A stretch of DNA of 64,000 nt, from contig NC_086247.1 of assembly GCF_021018805.1 (NCBI RefSeq), forward strand, positions 122,127,094 to 122,191,093. The letters are read 5' to 3'. Made by a program: the position numbers and the translations under genes. The notes beneath the pieces were generated by a model. The model searched no databases, had not been told where the DNA came from, and saw only the letters and a program-made list of their open reading frames with translations. Origin of the DNA: Prinia subflava (lineage: Eukaryota > Chordata > Aves > Passeriformes > Cisticolidae). This document shows positions 38,330 to 48,900 of this stretch, one piece after another (the stretch's first letter is position 1; the number at the start of each line of letters is the position of its first letter).

Positions 38330-38727
38330 AGCTTTTTTTAAAAATTGCTTTATTTGTCCTAAAAATATAAAAAGTCATAAATACCATCTCTCAAATATAT
38401 AAAAACATAAGTTATACAACAATTTTTCTGGGTTCTGAAAGTATTTTTTGTTGAATACATGTTAAATAAGTTTATATCTGAATAGTACCATTAGAATGGA
38501 AATAAAATACATTATTTGTTTAAATTATTTCTAAATATTGAAAATATAAATAGGAAATATTAAAAACTAATAAATATTTTAAATACAATAAATAAGTTCC
38601 TAGAAGGAAATGGGAATGTTTATAGATGCAAACCATTGTTACTATTTCTAGTTCTTAAAACAGAACAACACTGTTATCTGCCACCTGACAGATTTGTAAC
38701 AAAAGGATTGTGCCTGAACTAAAACAT
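38330..38727 (-). other. IL6: IL6 3' UTR with AU-rich elements
   Basis: The roughly 400 nt after the stop are extremely AT-rich. On the minus strand they contain about eight ATTTA pentamers, seen as TAAAT between 38376 and 38592, clustered in the stop-proximal part. AU-rich elements of this kind destabilise cytokine mRNAs through TTP-family proteins. The UTR end is set by the AATAAA at 38354-38349 and is approximate. Confidence 0.8.
38349..38354 (-). terminator. IL6 polyadenylation signal AATAAA
   Basis: The plus strand reads TTTATT, which is AATAAA on the IL6 strand, about 375 nt after the stop codon and the nearest canonical hexamer consistent with a short avian IL6 3' UTR. Confidence 0.7.
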
Positions 38728-38919
38728 TCAAACACTGAAACTCCTGGTGTTTTTCAAATAGCGCACGGCCCTCACTGTCTTCTCCATAAACGAAGTAAAA
38801 TCTCGGAGGATGAGATGGATGATGATTTTCTCTGTCCAGGCCTTACTGGACTTCAGCTTTGTGTGGAGGGATTCCTGGGTAGCTGCATCTGGGATGATCA
38901 CTTCTTCGGGATTGATCAC
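38728..38919 (-). CDS. IL6: IL6 coding exon 4 (terminal)
   Basis: 63 codons plus TGA, acceptor TTTTTCACAG^GTG. It begins VINPEEVIIPD and ends with helix D, the most conserved part of the protein. It is the receptor-contact helix by family knowledge. The C-terminus is RSFSV. Confidence 0.94.
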   Translation of the reverse strand: MINPEEVIIPDAATQESLHTKLKSSKAWTEKIIIHLILRDFTSFMEKTVRAVRYLKNTRSFSV

Positions 38920-41900
38920 CTGTGAAAAAGACAATATTGGGGGGCCTTGGTTAAAGCACTGTCACTGAGCCTGTTGGAGAGCATTGCTTTGTGTGATCCC
39001 AACCCGCTGCATGTCCACTCTTTCTGTGCTGCAGACACCAGCTCTCCCTGGGACCTGTGCTGTCCTCCAGCCCTGTTTCTGTGGAGGGCTGTGAGGAATG
39101 CTGATGCCTGCTATGACAGCTGTGTTGGAGTCTCTGGGCTATACTGTTCGTTCTGGTTTGAATGCAGCCTCTGGCATTGTGGTCCAGCAGGCTCTGAGCA
39201 GATCAATACAGCCCTCCTGCTCTCTGGCAGGCACGTGGTTGGTTAGGTAGGGAGGTGCTGATCATGGTTTGTCCTAACCTGTACTGCTCCATCCTGAGTC
39301 ATAAGTTAATTGGCTGACATTGGAGTACTCTCACATTTTGTAGCAGATTAGCAAGTTTCCAAAGATGTCAAGCTTGTTTAGCTGCTTAATTCTTACTTTC
39401 CAGGCATTTGGTCACATGTAAGACTAAGTGCCATCAACTTTCACTGAAATGATATGTAAGAGCATAACTACAAGATGAGTAAAAGTTATTTATCTGATGA
39501 GTTATTTATCTAATGCTGACTCACAGTCTTGTGCACCCAGTACCTAAAGGCCTTTGAAGAACTTGTCCCAAGAAGTGGGACTTCTGAAAATGGGAGTTAC
39601 ACACCCAAATCATGGAGCTGTTTTACAGGATGTGGAGTCCAAAGTTCTAGCAAGCATCTGCTTAATCCTGTGTTTAGGACCTCTCCTACCCTTAAACAAG
39701 TGACAAAATATGCAAACTTCTTTCTGGAATATCTTTTTTGTGAAAAATAAGAGAGAAATATTCTTCCTATCCAGACTACCTGGGAGTGTGTTCTCATCAC
39801 ACCCCCTTTTCCTGGTATGCCCAGCTCCTTATTGTGCTCTGGTAAAGTCTGAATCTGGATTTCCACAGGTATCATGCTGGTGGATCTATTTAACCACAAG
39901 TGGATTCTGGCTTTGCTGTCCTTGCCTTAAATAGCAGATTTTTCTCTCACAAAGAAGAATATCAAGGGTCTTTCTCAAAAATCCCATATTTTCCACAAGT
40001 GCAGGTTTTGCTTTTGATCACCTTGGTCAAAAAAACTCACATCCAAAGCCCCCAACCCAAAGAACCTAGTCTCTCTGTTATGAAACAAACTTCCTGCAAA
40101 CTTGTGTATCAAGCCGGAAGCTAGTACTCAGTTGCTGTCTTATGACAGGACTATTATTCTCAGCTAGCACAGTGTGAAAAAAAGCAGTTCAGCTTCCTTT
40201 CACATAAAGAATGATGGGCATAGGTAAATATGTTAAGAAAGGTATGGCAAACACACAATACACAATAGGCTTTTCACATGCCAAAAATTGCCTGGAAAGA
40301 AATGATGCCCCAAGACTTCTGCAGTCCTTACCTGGGTGATTTTTAATCAGGCATATAATTTCCCGAAAGAGAAAAGGAAGTGTTCATATTAAGGATTATG
40401 AAAATGAGCAAGAACAACAGTCAATTAAGTGAATTTTTCAAGTGTGATCTTTCAAAGCTCTCCAAAACATAAAAAAAGTCTGTCAGAAATTAATAGCATT
40501 TTAGTTTACCCGATCAAGAGAGAAATTGATATTTTTATGGAAGATTTTTTTTACCAGTAAAGTATGTGTTTTTCAGCAGGGAGCTATCTGGTATATTGAC
40601 AGCAATCTCTCAATATACTGTATAGTTTGGCTTAAAAGTTAGGTTTGGAGAGTTTTAAAGATAATATTGTAAAAATACACTTGGCTTTTTCTATTATTTT
40701 TTTTTAATGTGGGCTGTTAAAAAAAGTTGCTGACTTCTCAGTGGATTCCAACATTAGTATGGGCTGAATTGCAATTCTGCAATTAGAAACAATTTCCCTG
40801 AGAAATCTTATTTCTGTCAGCCAGTTTAATATATTTGTTCTTAAAACAATGATGCATTTAGTTGGTTTAGAAATCATAAGTAACAGTAAAAAGTAGGAAG
40901 AAGAGTTGTTTCTTTGAGAAAAGAAAGCAAAACTTTGTGAAACCTCTAAGTCATAAGGGTAAGATCAGAGCATAAGGAACTGTCACCTGTTTTTTCAGGG
41001 AACTGAAACATATCATCCTCTGTTTCACATAACATCCTCTATTTCTGACTTCACATCAGTATTAAGCCACAAAAATTATAAAAGTGAATTTAAAACCAAC
41101 TCACCATCTGTCTTAGGGTGCGTGCCAGGTGCTCTGTACTAAAGGATAGCGATTCAACATTTTGGTTTTCACTAATAAAAGTTTCTTGTATGTATTTGAG
41201 GTATGTCTGAAATGTGTAAAGCCCGCTGGAGATTTTTCTCAAGCATTTATCCTGAAATGAGAGAAAGATTCTCAGTCACTTAGAGTTCAAAATGCCTTGA
41301 TCTCAATGCTGTATGCAGGTTAGCAGATGATGCTTATATAGTGTGGAGGTTTGGCCAAAGCCGGCTAGAGCCGGCATAAATCTTTAGGTCAACTTCCACA
41401 GTTCTTTTGAGCAGGCAAAGCCTGCCCCAGGTATAAAGGATTAGACCAGAAAGGAGAGCGGTTCCTTGCCTCATTAAAGCCGGCGAGCAGACACCCATCT
41501 TCCTCCGTCACCCTGGGGAGGTTGAGGTTGTTGTGGAGGAGCATTTCCATGCTGTTCTGGCAGACGGTAAACTTCTCGCACATCTGGGGAGAGACACGGA
41601 GAGATTTGTTCGCACCTCGTCAGGAGGCGGCCGCGGCCGGCCGTGCGTGTGCGGTCCCGCGGTGCGGCTGTACCCACCTCGTCCTGCAGCTGTGCCGCCC
41701 GGGCGTGCAGCAGCCGCGCCAGCCGCAGGCTGTCGGGCAGCGCCGCCCGCCGCGCCGCCGCCTCGTCCAGCTCGGCCTCCCCCGAGGAGTCTGTGTGGGG
41801 CAGCGGGGCGGCGGCGGCCCCCGGCAGCAGCAGCAGCAGCAGCAGCGGCGGCGGCAGCAGCGCGGCGCGGAGGGCGGGCGGCCGGCGGCGGCCGGCGCGG

Positions 41901-41935
41901 ACAGGGTCGCAGCCGCAGTCCCGGGGAAACTTCAT
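38728..41935 (-). CDS. IL6: IL6, interleukin-6 precursor (4 coding exons)
   Basis: Interleukin-6 is a secreted four-helix cytokine that signals through IL6R and gp130 to JAK/STAT3 in inflammation and the acute-phase response. The spliced frame (41935-41678, 41583-41470, 41251-41105, 38919-38728) gives 236 residues; chicken IL-6 is about 241. Residues 1 to about 43 are a signal peptide with a Leu-rich core and AAAA cleavage region. Exon 2 starts MCEKFTVC and carries TEEDGCLLAGF. Cysteines 88, 94, 117 and 127 reproduce the family's two disulfides (spacing 6 and 10). Helix D is the C-terminal HLILRDFTSFMEKTVRAVRY. The ATG at 41935 has an ACC-ATG-A context. The first exon contains both signal peptide and helix A, as in birds, unlike mammals where a tiny first exon is separate. 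Intron 2 appears to use a GC donor. Identification is secure. Confidence 0.96.
38920..41104 (-). other. IL6: IL6 intron 3
   Basis: A 2.19-kb GT-AG intron, much longer than introns 1 (94 nt) and 2 (218 nt). I see no transposon or exon in it. The open frames near 38947-39246 and 39529-39934 lack family resemblance. Confidence 0.8.
41105..41251 (-). CDS. IL6: IL6 coding exon 3
   Basis: 147 nt, 49 codons, acceptor TTTCAG^GAT, donor ATG^GTGAGT. It begins DKCLRKISSG, supplies the fourth disulfide cysteine, and covers the YTFQTYLKYIQETF helix and the HLARTLRQM helix. Confidence 0.93.
41470..41583 (-). CDS. IL6: IL6 coding exon 2
   Basis: 114 nt, 38 codons, acceptor CTCCCCAG^ATG. It contains three of the four disulfide cysteines. 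The homology end is ...GCLLAGFNE, followed directly by GCAAGG rather than a GT donor. The frame continues in phase into exon 3 (DKCL). Confidence 0.92.
41678..41935 (-). CDS. IL6: IL6 coding exon 1
   Basis: 258 nt, 86 codons, phase 0 end, donor GAG^GTGGG. It encodes the signal peptide (Arg-rich n-region, Leu/Pro h-region from CTG/CCG repeats, Ala-rich c-region) and helix A up to AAQLQDE. It is very GC-rich. Open frames on the opposite strand here are compositional shadows. Confidence 0.93.
41825..41860. repeat. CAG/CGG triplet run encoding the IL6 signal-peptide core
   Basis: Seven CAG, three CGG and two CAG triplets on the plus strand read as CTG/CCG codons on the IL6 strand (two Leu, three Pro, seven Leu). 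Confidence 0.9.
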
Positions 41936-42022
41936 GGTGCGGTTTCTTCTCGAGTCCGGCCCCGGCCCCTTGTCGTCTGCGAGGCTGGTGGGTTGAATGA
42001 GCTCCGGACATCCCTGAACGTG

Positions 42023-42030
42023 TATTTATT
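42023..42030 (-). promoter_or_regulatory. TATA-like box of IL6
   Basis: AATAAATA on the minus strand, about 90 nt upstream of the ATG. It is the only TATA-like sequence in the GC-rich core promoter. Confidence 0.65.
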
Positions 42031-42059
42031 GAGGGGGGCTTCGAGATTATTCATGGCCT

Positions 42060-42069
42060 GGGAAAATCC
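42060..42069 (-). promoter_or_regulatory. NF-kB (kappa-B) site of IL6
   Basis: The plus strand reads GGGAAAATCC; the IL6 strand reads GGATTTTCCC. This is nearly identical to the kappa-B element of mammalian IL6 promoters and is in the expected place relative to the TATA element. Confidence 0.8.
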
Positions 42070-42289
42070 AGCATGAGAACACGGGGGGTGTGTGCCCGGC
42101 TTGACAGCGCTGCTCGAGAGCCGGGATTGTGAAACGGGCCGGGGCGGGCAGCCGAAAGCGGCCGGTGGGAACATGAAGTAATCGTGCTCCGTAACTCCTT
42201 GAGGGCCGGGCTGCCCCCCGCAGCCACCGCCGGCTCACCTGCCCCGCGGGGTCCCGCTTCCTCCGAGCCTGCCAGCTCCAGCCCCACAG

Positions 42290-42804
42290 AAACTCAGAAA
42301 CAAAAATCATACCTGCATACCTACCTATACACACACATACTTTATTTATGCTATATACTTCCATGTATTTTAATGTTTTAATGCGGTTTAATGTGTTACG
42401 GATTTTGTATGATGTACAATTATCTCTGTGTCTTAGCTATTGTTTGTATATGTGAAACTAAATGCCCCTGTTTAGGTGCTGGGTAGTACAAGTCGCAAGT
42501 TGCTTCTTTCTGAGTGAACGACATGTGGGTAGGATTAAATACATCAAATGCTTTAACTGGACTGAAGCCAGCTCCTACGGGAGAGTGGCTGCAGGAAATG
42601 CCACGAAGTTCCCTGTTATCTACTCCTTATCTCTTTCTACCTACCTGGTAGCTGTTGCAGGAATTTTAACCTTTCAGGGGGACTCTTCACCCAGGGCAAG
42701 TGTCTCTTGGGATCAATCTTGTAGAATGCAGGCTGAGTCAAACTGTATAAGGCATGCTGACATTGAACTTGTGGAATGTCTTGAACTCGTTTTGGCCCAA
42801 CTGT
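42290..42804. other. IL6 distal upstream region
   Basis: AT-rich sequence between the CpG island and the hexanucleotide array. A consensus AP-1 heptamer TGAGTCA is at 42734-42740. Mammalian IL6 also has an upstream AP-1 site, but this one is much farther out, so a role is only possible. Confidence 0.5.
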
Positions 42805-42989
42805 CTTTTTCTTTTTCTTTTTCTTTTTCTTTTTCTTTTTCTTTTTCTTTTTCTTTTTCTTTTTCTTTTTCTTTTTCTTTTTCTTTTTCTTTTTCTTTTT
42901 CTTTTTCTTTTTCTTTTTCTTTTTCTTTTTCTTTTTCTTTTTCCTTTTCTTTTTCTCTTTCCTTTTCTTTTTCTTTTTCTTTCTTTTTT
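42805..42989. repeat. CTTTTT hexanucleotide array upstream of IL6
   Basis: 23 perfect tandem copies of CTTTTT (42805-42942), followed by about 47 nt of interrupted copies. One strand is pure pyrimidine and the other pure purine. It lies about 0.8 kb upstream of the predicted IL6 start. Long Phe-Ser or Lys-Arg open frames across it are artefacts of the repeat. Confidence 0.97.
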
Positions 42990-45900
42990 GTAGTATGAAA
43001 TCAATTATGTTTTCTCACAAAGGGAAGGCCAGAATCTGCATTGGGAATGGCTAACAGGAGGGTACAGTGGGGAGAACAGAATATGGGGTATGAGAGGTGT
43101 TAGAGACAATATAGAAACTGAAAAATACCCCAGATACTTCTACTTTATTTTCTAAGAACAGTCTGAAAAGATAGCCTCAGGAAAGAAGCAGGGTACTATT
43201 GGTTTTTGTTTAATTTCTCTTTCTGCCAATAGCAGAAAAGCAGTTGCAGTAATTTTTGCCCAGTGGAGAGATATTAGAGCTGGAATGCAAGTGTGAGAGA
43301 GCAGTTTTCAACAGCAGCAATTAATCCCTGCCCAGGTCCCCGAGTGCAGCAGGGAGGATGTTGCCAGAAGAGTATCTGCTGTAATGCCAGGTCTGTGGCG
43401 TTAGGCATAGAAGAAAGCATGCCACTAGCAGAATGTTTGGCTATTATCAGTGAAAAGATCCAACTGAAATGTGCTAAAGGATTAAACAGCCAGGCCAGAT
43501 GAGCTCAAAGCCTGGTATTTGCTTTTGGATAACCATCAGAGGCAGATACACCAGGGAGGGAACTCCTGCCTACCTCTTTTTCCACTTGCGATAGCACATG
43601 GATGTACATGTCTCAGGGATTTCCTTCCGCGGCCAGGCGACTCATAGGCTGTTCTCTGCAGACAGTCAAACTTTCCCTTTACCTAACCCAAGTGAAAATA
43701 CTGTTCTTAACATGATGAAAACTTGATAGAAGCCTGTGTTTTCTCAATAATATATTTTCAGCAAGCATTCTGTAATTTAGTCTTGCCTGTAGCTCTGTAA
43801 TTCTTAAGTTTGTAAATTTATTTTATGAGTTGTCATAGTCTCATTATGTCATGAAAATCTCTGTTCTCTAGAAATTTTCAAAGAACATTTTTGTGCTGAT
43901 CACTGTTATACAGTCTTGCTGATGTGTGTAGCTGCATCTGCAAAGTGAAATAAAAGCAAGTTTCAACTGTTCCTCATCTAAAAATCTCTAAGCCTTCAGT
44001 TATGTTTTCTCACTTCAGGGTTTTGTTTATTCTTTTTTATATGAATGTCCATGTGACTTTTCAGAAGTACAAAGTATACTTACATGCTCCAGTGAAAGGT
44101 GCTCATTAATGGCTTAGAAACTCCATTTGATAATCTAGGACAAAGCATAGCATTCAAAGGAAGAAGGAACTGGAATTTACACAGTAACATTAGAATGCTT
44201 CTATTGCTTTGGACAGTTTATTATGGAAAATCACTCATTTAATTGGTACTGTACATAGAAGAAATACTTTTGCACTGATCTGTCTATCTATAATAATGGT
44301 TAAATTTTGGGGAGGGCTTAAAGGAGGTCCACACTGTATTACTAATTAGTCCACACTGTACTACACTGAATTACAGATTCATCAGTAGTCACATTGTTCA
44401 AAATTTAGTAAGCCCCGAACAAACAGCACTTGCTCATGAGTTACCTAAAGATCAGGAGATCTGCCTGGTATTTAAAATGTAGGAGTATTATTACTGAGAC
44501 TCTAAGGCATAGTTTCTAGATGCCAAGGGATTTCTTTCCTGCACGGCATCTTTGTAATACTGCAGATTACTGTTCTTGCCTTTTATTTCTATTGCACTTT
44601 GTTTTACTGTACAATTTTTTTCTTTTTGTTTTCATTTATACTGCCAACAAGACGGCTGCATCCTGGTATGTAAAAACTTCCTAAGGTGGGATTTCAGAAA
44701 TTCTCAGTGTTTAAGCAACTTTTTTCTTCTGTCTGAGAAATGCTCACTAGTACTGCACATTTCTGTAGGAGCAGAGGGACCTTTTCTGAGTGTTGTAAAA
44801 AATCTCTCTTGATTCTCACACATGAAAATTATTCCAGTCAAGGGTCAGTTTATAGCCAATCCAGGATCATCCCATGTCTGTTTTCTAGGATCAGTGTGCA
44901 ACTCACTGACCCATTCTGGAAAAGGTTCTCTTTCTTCTAGAATTCCTCTACCTGTGGGCAAGCCTTTACCACTTCTGCTCTTAGTAACCTGGGAGATTTG
45001 CAGAGAGGAGCCTGTTTTCAGGACAAGTGGGTGACACCAACATGGAAATGGTATTGCCACTGAAAAATTCAACGAACTGCAGAGCTGTCACGGTCAAAGC
45101 TTGTCTCCCCTCTTCGGTCAGCCATCAGGCAGATGTCTACAAGGAGCCCCACCATGTGCTGGGGCAAAACCATTGGCAGCAGCAGCAGACCTTGCTTGCT
45201 GGTTGTTGTGAGTCAATATAAATGGCATTCCTAGACAGAAAACTAAGGTCTTTCAATGAAGTAGAGTTACTAGGGTTGCAGTAAGTTCCACTCTGATCTG
45301 TGTGTTTGGTTTGACTGTTGTTTTCTTCCTAATATTCTCCACTATTTTACAGTAGTAAGAAAACCAGTAATGTTTATTTGGGGATTCTGACTTAAAATAG
45401 TACTGTTTGTAGTAAGAGAAGAAATACAACTGCAAATGTGGTGTTCTTCTGTAGAAGTGTTAGACTGTGTGTGGAAGAAAATGCCACTTGTCAGAAGTGG
45501 GATCATGACAACCACTAAGCAAATAACTTCCAGATATTTTGAATGAGGAGGGAATCTGATGCCTGGTTCCCCTGACATATTTTACGTTGAATTCCTCAAA
45601 GCTTGTAGCGAGGGAATTTGAATCCTACAGATCTTGTAAAGAGTGTCAAAGTTCCTTGTAATGTTAAACCAAGCTGCCCTGTGCTGTATTTGAAGTGAAC
45701 AGGTTGAACAGGTCAGTAATACTCTGTGCTCATGTTTCTCATAAGCAAACATTGCTTTGACAAGCTGCATGTCAGCAAGGAGCACTGGTGCACTTGACTA
45801 ACGGCCCATCGCTTTTGTGCTTGGCTTCTCTCTTGGTTGTTTGCCAGGTAACTGCAAAGTTGGTTGGGGATTTTTTGGTGAAAAGCTTTGGGGATTGCTC

Positions 45901-48900
45901 ATTTATCTTTCCTCATTTTCTTTCCTTTTTTTTTCTTTCCTTTTCTTTCATCATTTTTAAACAAGACTAAGATGTGTAGTAAGACTTGAATTTTTTTTTC
46001 TTGAATGCATCATATGCAAATGCAGTGAATTTCCTTGCCTTAAGCTGAATCAGAGGTTTACAGAAAAATTTTTTACTTACCTTTAAATTATGTCCTGCTT
46101 TTCAGCTTTATCTGCTTAATTTCAAGAAATAATGCTATGGTCTTCTCTAGTCAACTTCTAGCAGATAACTTCCAGCCATGCAGTCCTAGGTGAAAGGTCC
46201 TAAATATAATGGTCTTGGGAAGTATCTGAATGCTACAAGACACATCTGATGCTAAATAGACACATGTCCCTCAAGTCAAAATGATTGCAGGCATTTTAAT
46301 GCTGGAATGGGAATATTGTGGCACCTGACAGTGAAGCTAGATTTATACTAGGAGCACTTTGGTGCTGTGGCTGTGCGGATAAATGGCACCAGGAAGCAAT
46401 TAGATGAGCTTTTCTCATGGAAGTAAGGTAGCTGTTGCTTTGTCTCAGTCACAGCACAGTGTGCCTGATGGGGTGGGTGGTGCCCCTGTTAGGGCTGCAT
46501 GAGACACCAGAGCAGAGAGCTAGCCAAGTTAGAAATAATGGTGGCCTTGGGTCTTTCACAAGCAGCATGCTGTTATCGGGCTTGTTTTGTGAGCATCACC
46601 CTCAAGGACAACACATTGTTTTGACAGGGATCCCATTTTGTCAGCATTGTATTTTGAATTACTGTAGATCTGTACTGCTAAAAAAACCCCTCTGTCTGTT
46701 TTTAAAAATGAATTGACTGTTAAGTTCCACTTGTGTTTAAGGAACTTCTCAGTTCCCATTGAGCTTGCTTTCTAAGCATGAAAGATGAAAATTCAAAGAA
46801 GTTATGTGATGAAGAAGAGTGACGTATTTCAGTCACCAGAGAAGATGACAGAGCTGAAAAGAGAACACAGTGAGGAGCCTGAGTATATGCGAGGTACTGA
46901 ATGGTGTAAGTATTTATCTTTATTGTTTGCCATTTTGAACATGGTACATTAGATGTAGATTGTGTTTTACAAAGCATTCAAAAGGGGGTTTTCCCTCCAA
47001 GGAACTTGCTCAATGCCAAAGGAAACTGAATGGTGTCAATGTTTATAATCTCACTCATGAATGCACACCAAGTCTATCTCACCTCACTGAAGAGGATCTA
47101 TTTCCCTTTAAATAAAACTCATGTGTCGTTCCATGAGACATCTGTAAATCTAACTATGTTTGCCCTTGTCCATGCCCAATGTTTTTGTGCCCATAATCTC
47201 ATTGTCAGATTATTGTCTCGCTTGGTTTGACATTTAGCCTTGCATTCTCCTGCATTCTCATTCTGCTTTTCCTGGTGGTTGCCTTTCTCTGACTTGGTAA
47301 ATTACCTACACATAAGGCAAGTCACTTAACAAAATTTTTATGTTTTTTTCCTGGAAAGCAGCGGTTTCTTTCTGTAGTGAGAACAAAAGTTGGGTGGTAT
47401 CAGTGGTAAAAGTACTGTAAATCCACTGTCAGAAGGAGATGCAAGGCTTCAGTATATTCCTTTTGGGAGATAGCTTTTCAATAGCACTTTATATGTGTTG
47501 GAAGTTTCTCCTAGCAGATGGGTAGTTGGAAAACCAAAATGCAGACTGCACCTTCAATAAATGTTGTGTGCTTTCATAAAGATTTTCTAACTCAAGGATT
47601 CTGTAGTGACACTGAAGCTGCTATGGAGTTTGCCACTTTGGTCATACCATTTTGTTGAGGAAACTGAGTATCACTACTCAGAAAGTGCCTTACACTTGGA
47701 GGATTTGAGTACTTCCTTTCTGGGCAAGTTCTAACAAACTTCTTTATTATTCTAAACTGAATTTGTGAAAGGGAACCTGCTTACCATAGCAGAAGCCCTA
47801 TCTAATTGCAAGCTCTGCACTGTAATAGGATTAGTAGGTTGTGCTGGATCTGTAATATTCACTCTTCCATACTGCTGTTCTTGAAGCAAAATTGTCCTGG
47901 GGGCCAGGTTAGCTATAAAGACTTTGGTCCCATCATCAGAAAATCTGAGTGGTCTCGGTCCAAAAAGATTTTTCCTTCAGATGGCCAGTTAAAGGTCTGA
48001 TGCTTTTTTGTTTAGATTGCTCAACCAGGATGTGGGAGATGTTGAATCATATCCCTTCCTTATTTAAATGTATTATGAACCCAGATTTACATTGTTACAG
48101 GAAAGTCTCCCAACTCCCAAGGAAAATATTGGCCAAGATGTTTTTCTATCCCTCCTCTTAAAGTGAACCATTTTTTTTTGGTCAGAAAGAGAAGATCAGG
48201 AGCCTGTGTGCCACCTCAGTGGGTTGACCTGGATTCCAAGGAAAGTTTGCTCAAGTAAGTAGTACAAAAAATTCAGACTCTGGGCAGAAATAGAAAGTGA
48301 TTTCCAGGCACACTGACCTCAGTGCTGCTGAGTGAGCCTGGGCAGATGTGAAGGCTTCACTTCCTTCATGGGCTGCTTTTTGGAAGGAAGAGGGGTTTCT
48401 ATGTTGAAACCAAGGAGAATTGGGTGGCAGGTCCTCCCTGGCAGAGGGTCCTGGCTACGTGGCTACCTGGCATCTGCTTCCTGAGGGGAAAAAGCTCCTC
48501 TCCCTGGAGTTTCTTTTCTACTGGTGCAAGAGCTTCTCAGGCAGCCCAGAAGCTCTCACATACCCCTTCCTTGGCAGGGGCTCTGTGCGTGCCTGGCAGG
48601 GGAACACCACAGCTGTGCCCACTCTGGTCAGGCGCTCCTCGCTGTGAAGTCCCCTGGTATCACTCATTGAAATGCAGACTGTACTCAGTTTCCCCTGCTG
48701 ATGTTAAAATTACGTGTGAGACCAGAAGTTAAAAATAAAAACCAGAAGCAGTCAAGCTGAACCGTTCTGATACGAAACCATCCCCTTCCCCCCAGCCCTT
48801 CCCTACGCTACATCCAGCCCTTCTCTATGGCTGCAGCTATGTGTGACAATGGCAATTTTGGTGTGGAGAGGGAACTTCTTGGGAATCTCCCTTTGTACTT

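Larger units (their letters stand above)
41936..42140 (-). promoter_or_regulatory. IL6: IL6 core promoter and 5' UTR
   Basis: Read on the minus strand there is a C/EBP-like GTTTCACAAT (42135-42126), an NF-kB site GGATTTTCCC (42069-42060) and a TATA-like AATAAATA (42030-42023), then about 60 nt of predicted 5' UTR to the ATG. The order and spacing (NF-kB about 30-40 bp before the TATA element, start near 42000) mirror the mammalian IL6 promoter, where these factors drive induction. The transcription start is inferred. Confidence 0.75.
41600..42290. promoter_or_regulatory. CpG island over IL6 exon 1 and promoter
   Basis: A dense run of CpG dinucleotides and GC-rich sequence spans intron 1, exon 1 and the proximal promoter, ending abruptly near 42290 where AT-rich sequence resumes. 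Confidence 0.75.

Noticed and set aside
41522..42076. Open frames up to 184 codons antisense to IL6 exon 1, and alternative frames on the same strand
   Set aside because: They are produced by GC-rich, stop-poor CpG-island sequence; the IL6 frame is fixed by homology and splice phase.
42805..42989. Tandem array considered as a CRISPR or satellite
   Set aside because: The unit is 6 bp without spacers and the genome is a vertebrate; it is a simple microsatellite.
42462..43004. Long open frames of Phe-Ser, Leu-Phe or Lys-Arg repeats on both strands
   Set aside because: They are direct translations of the CTTTTT microsatellite; no stop codon can arise within the repeat.
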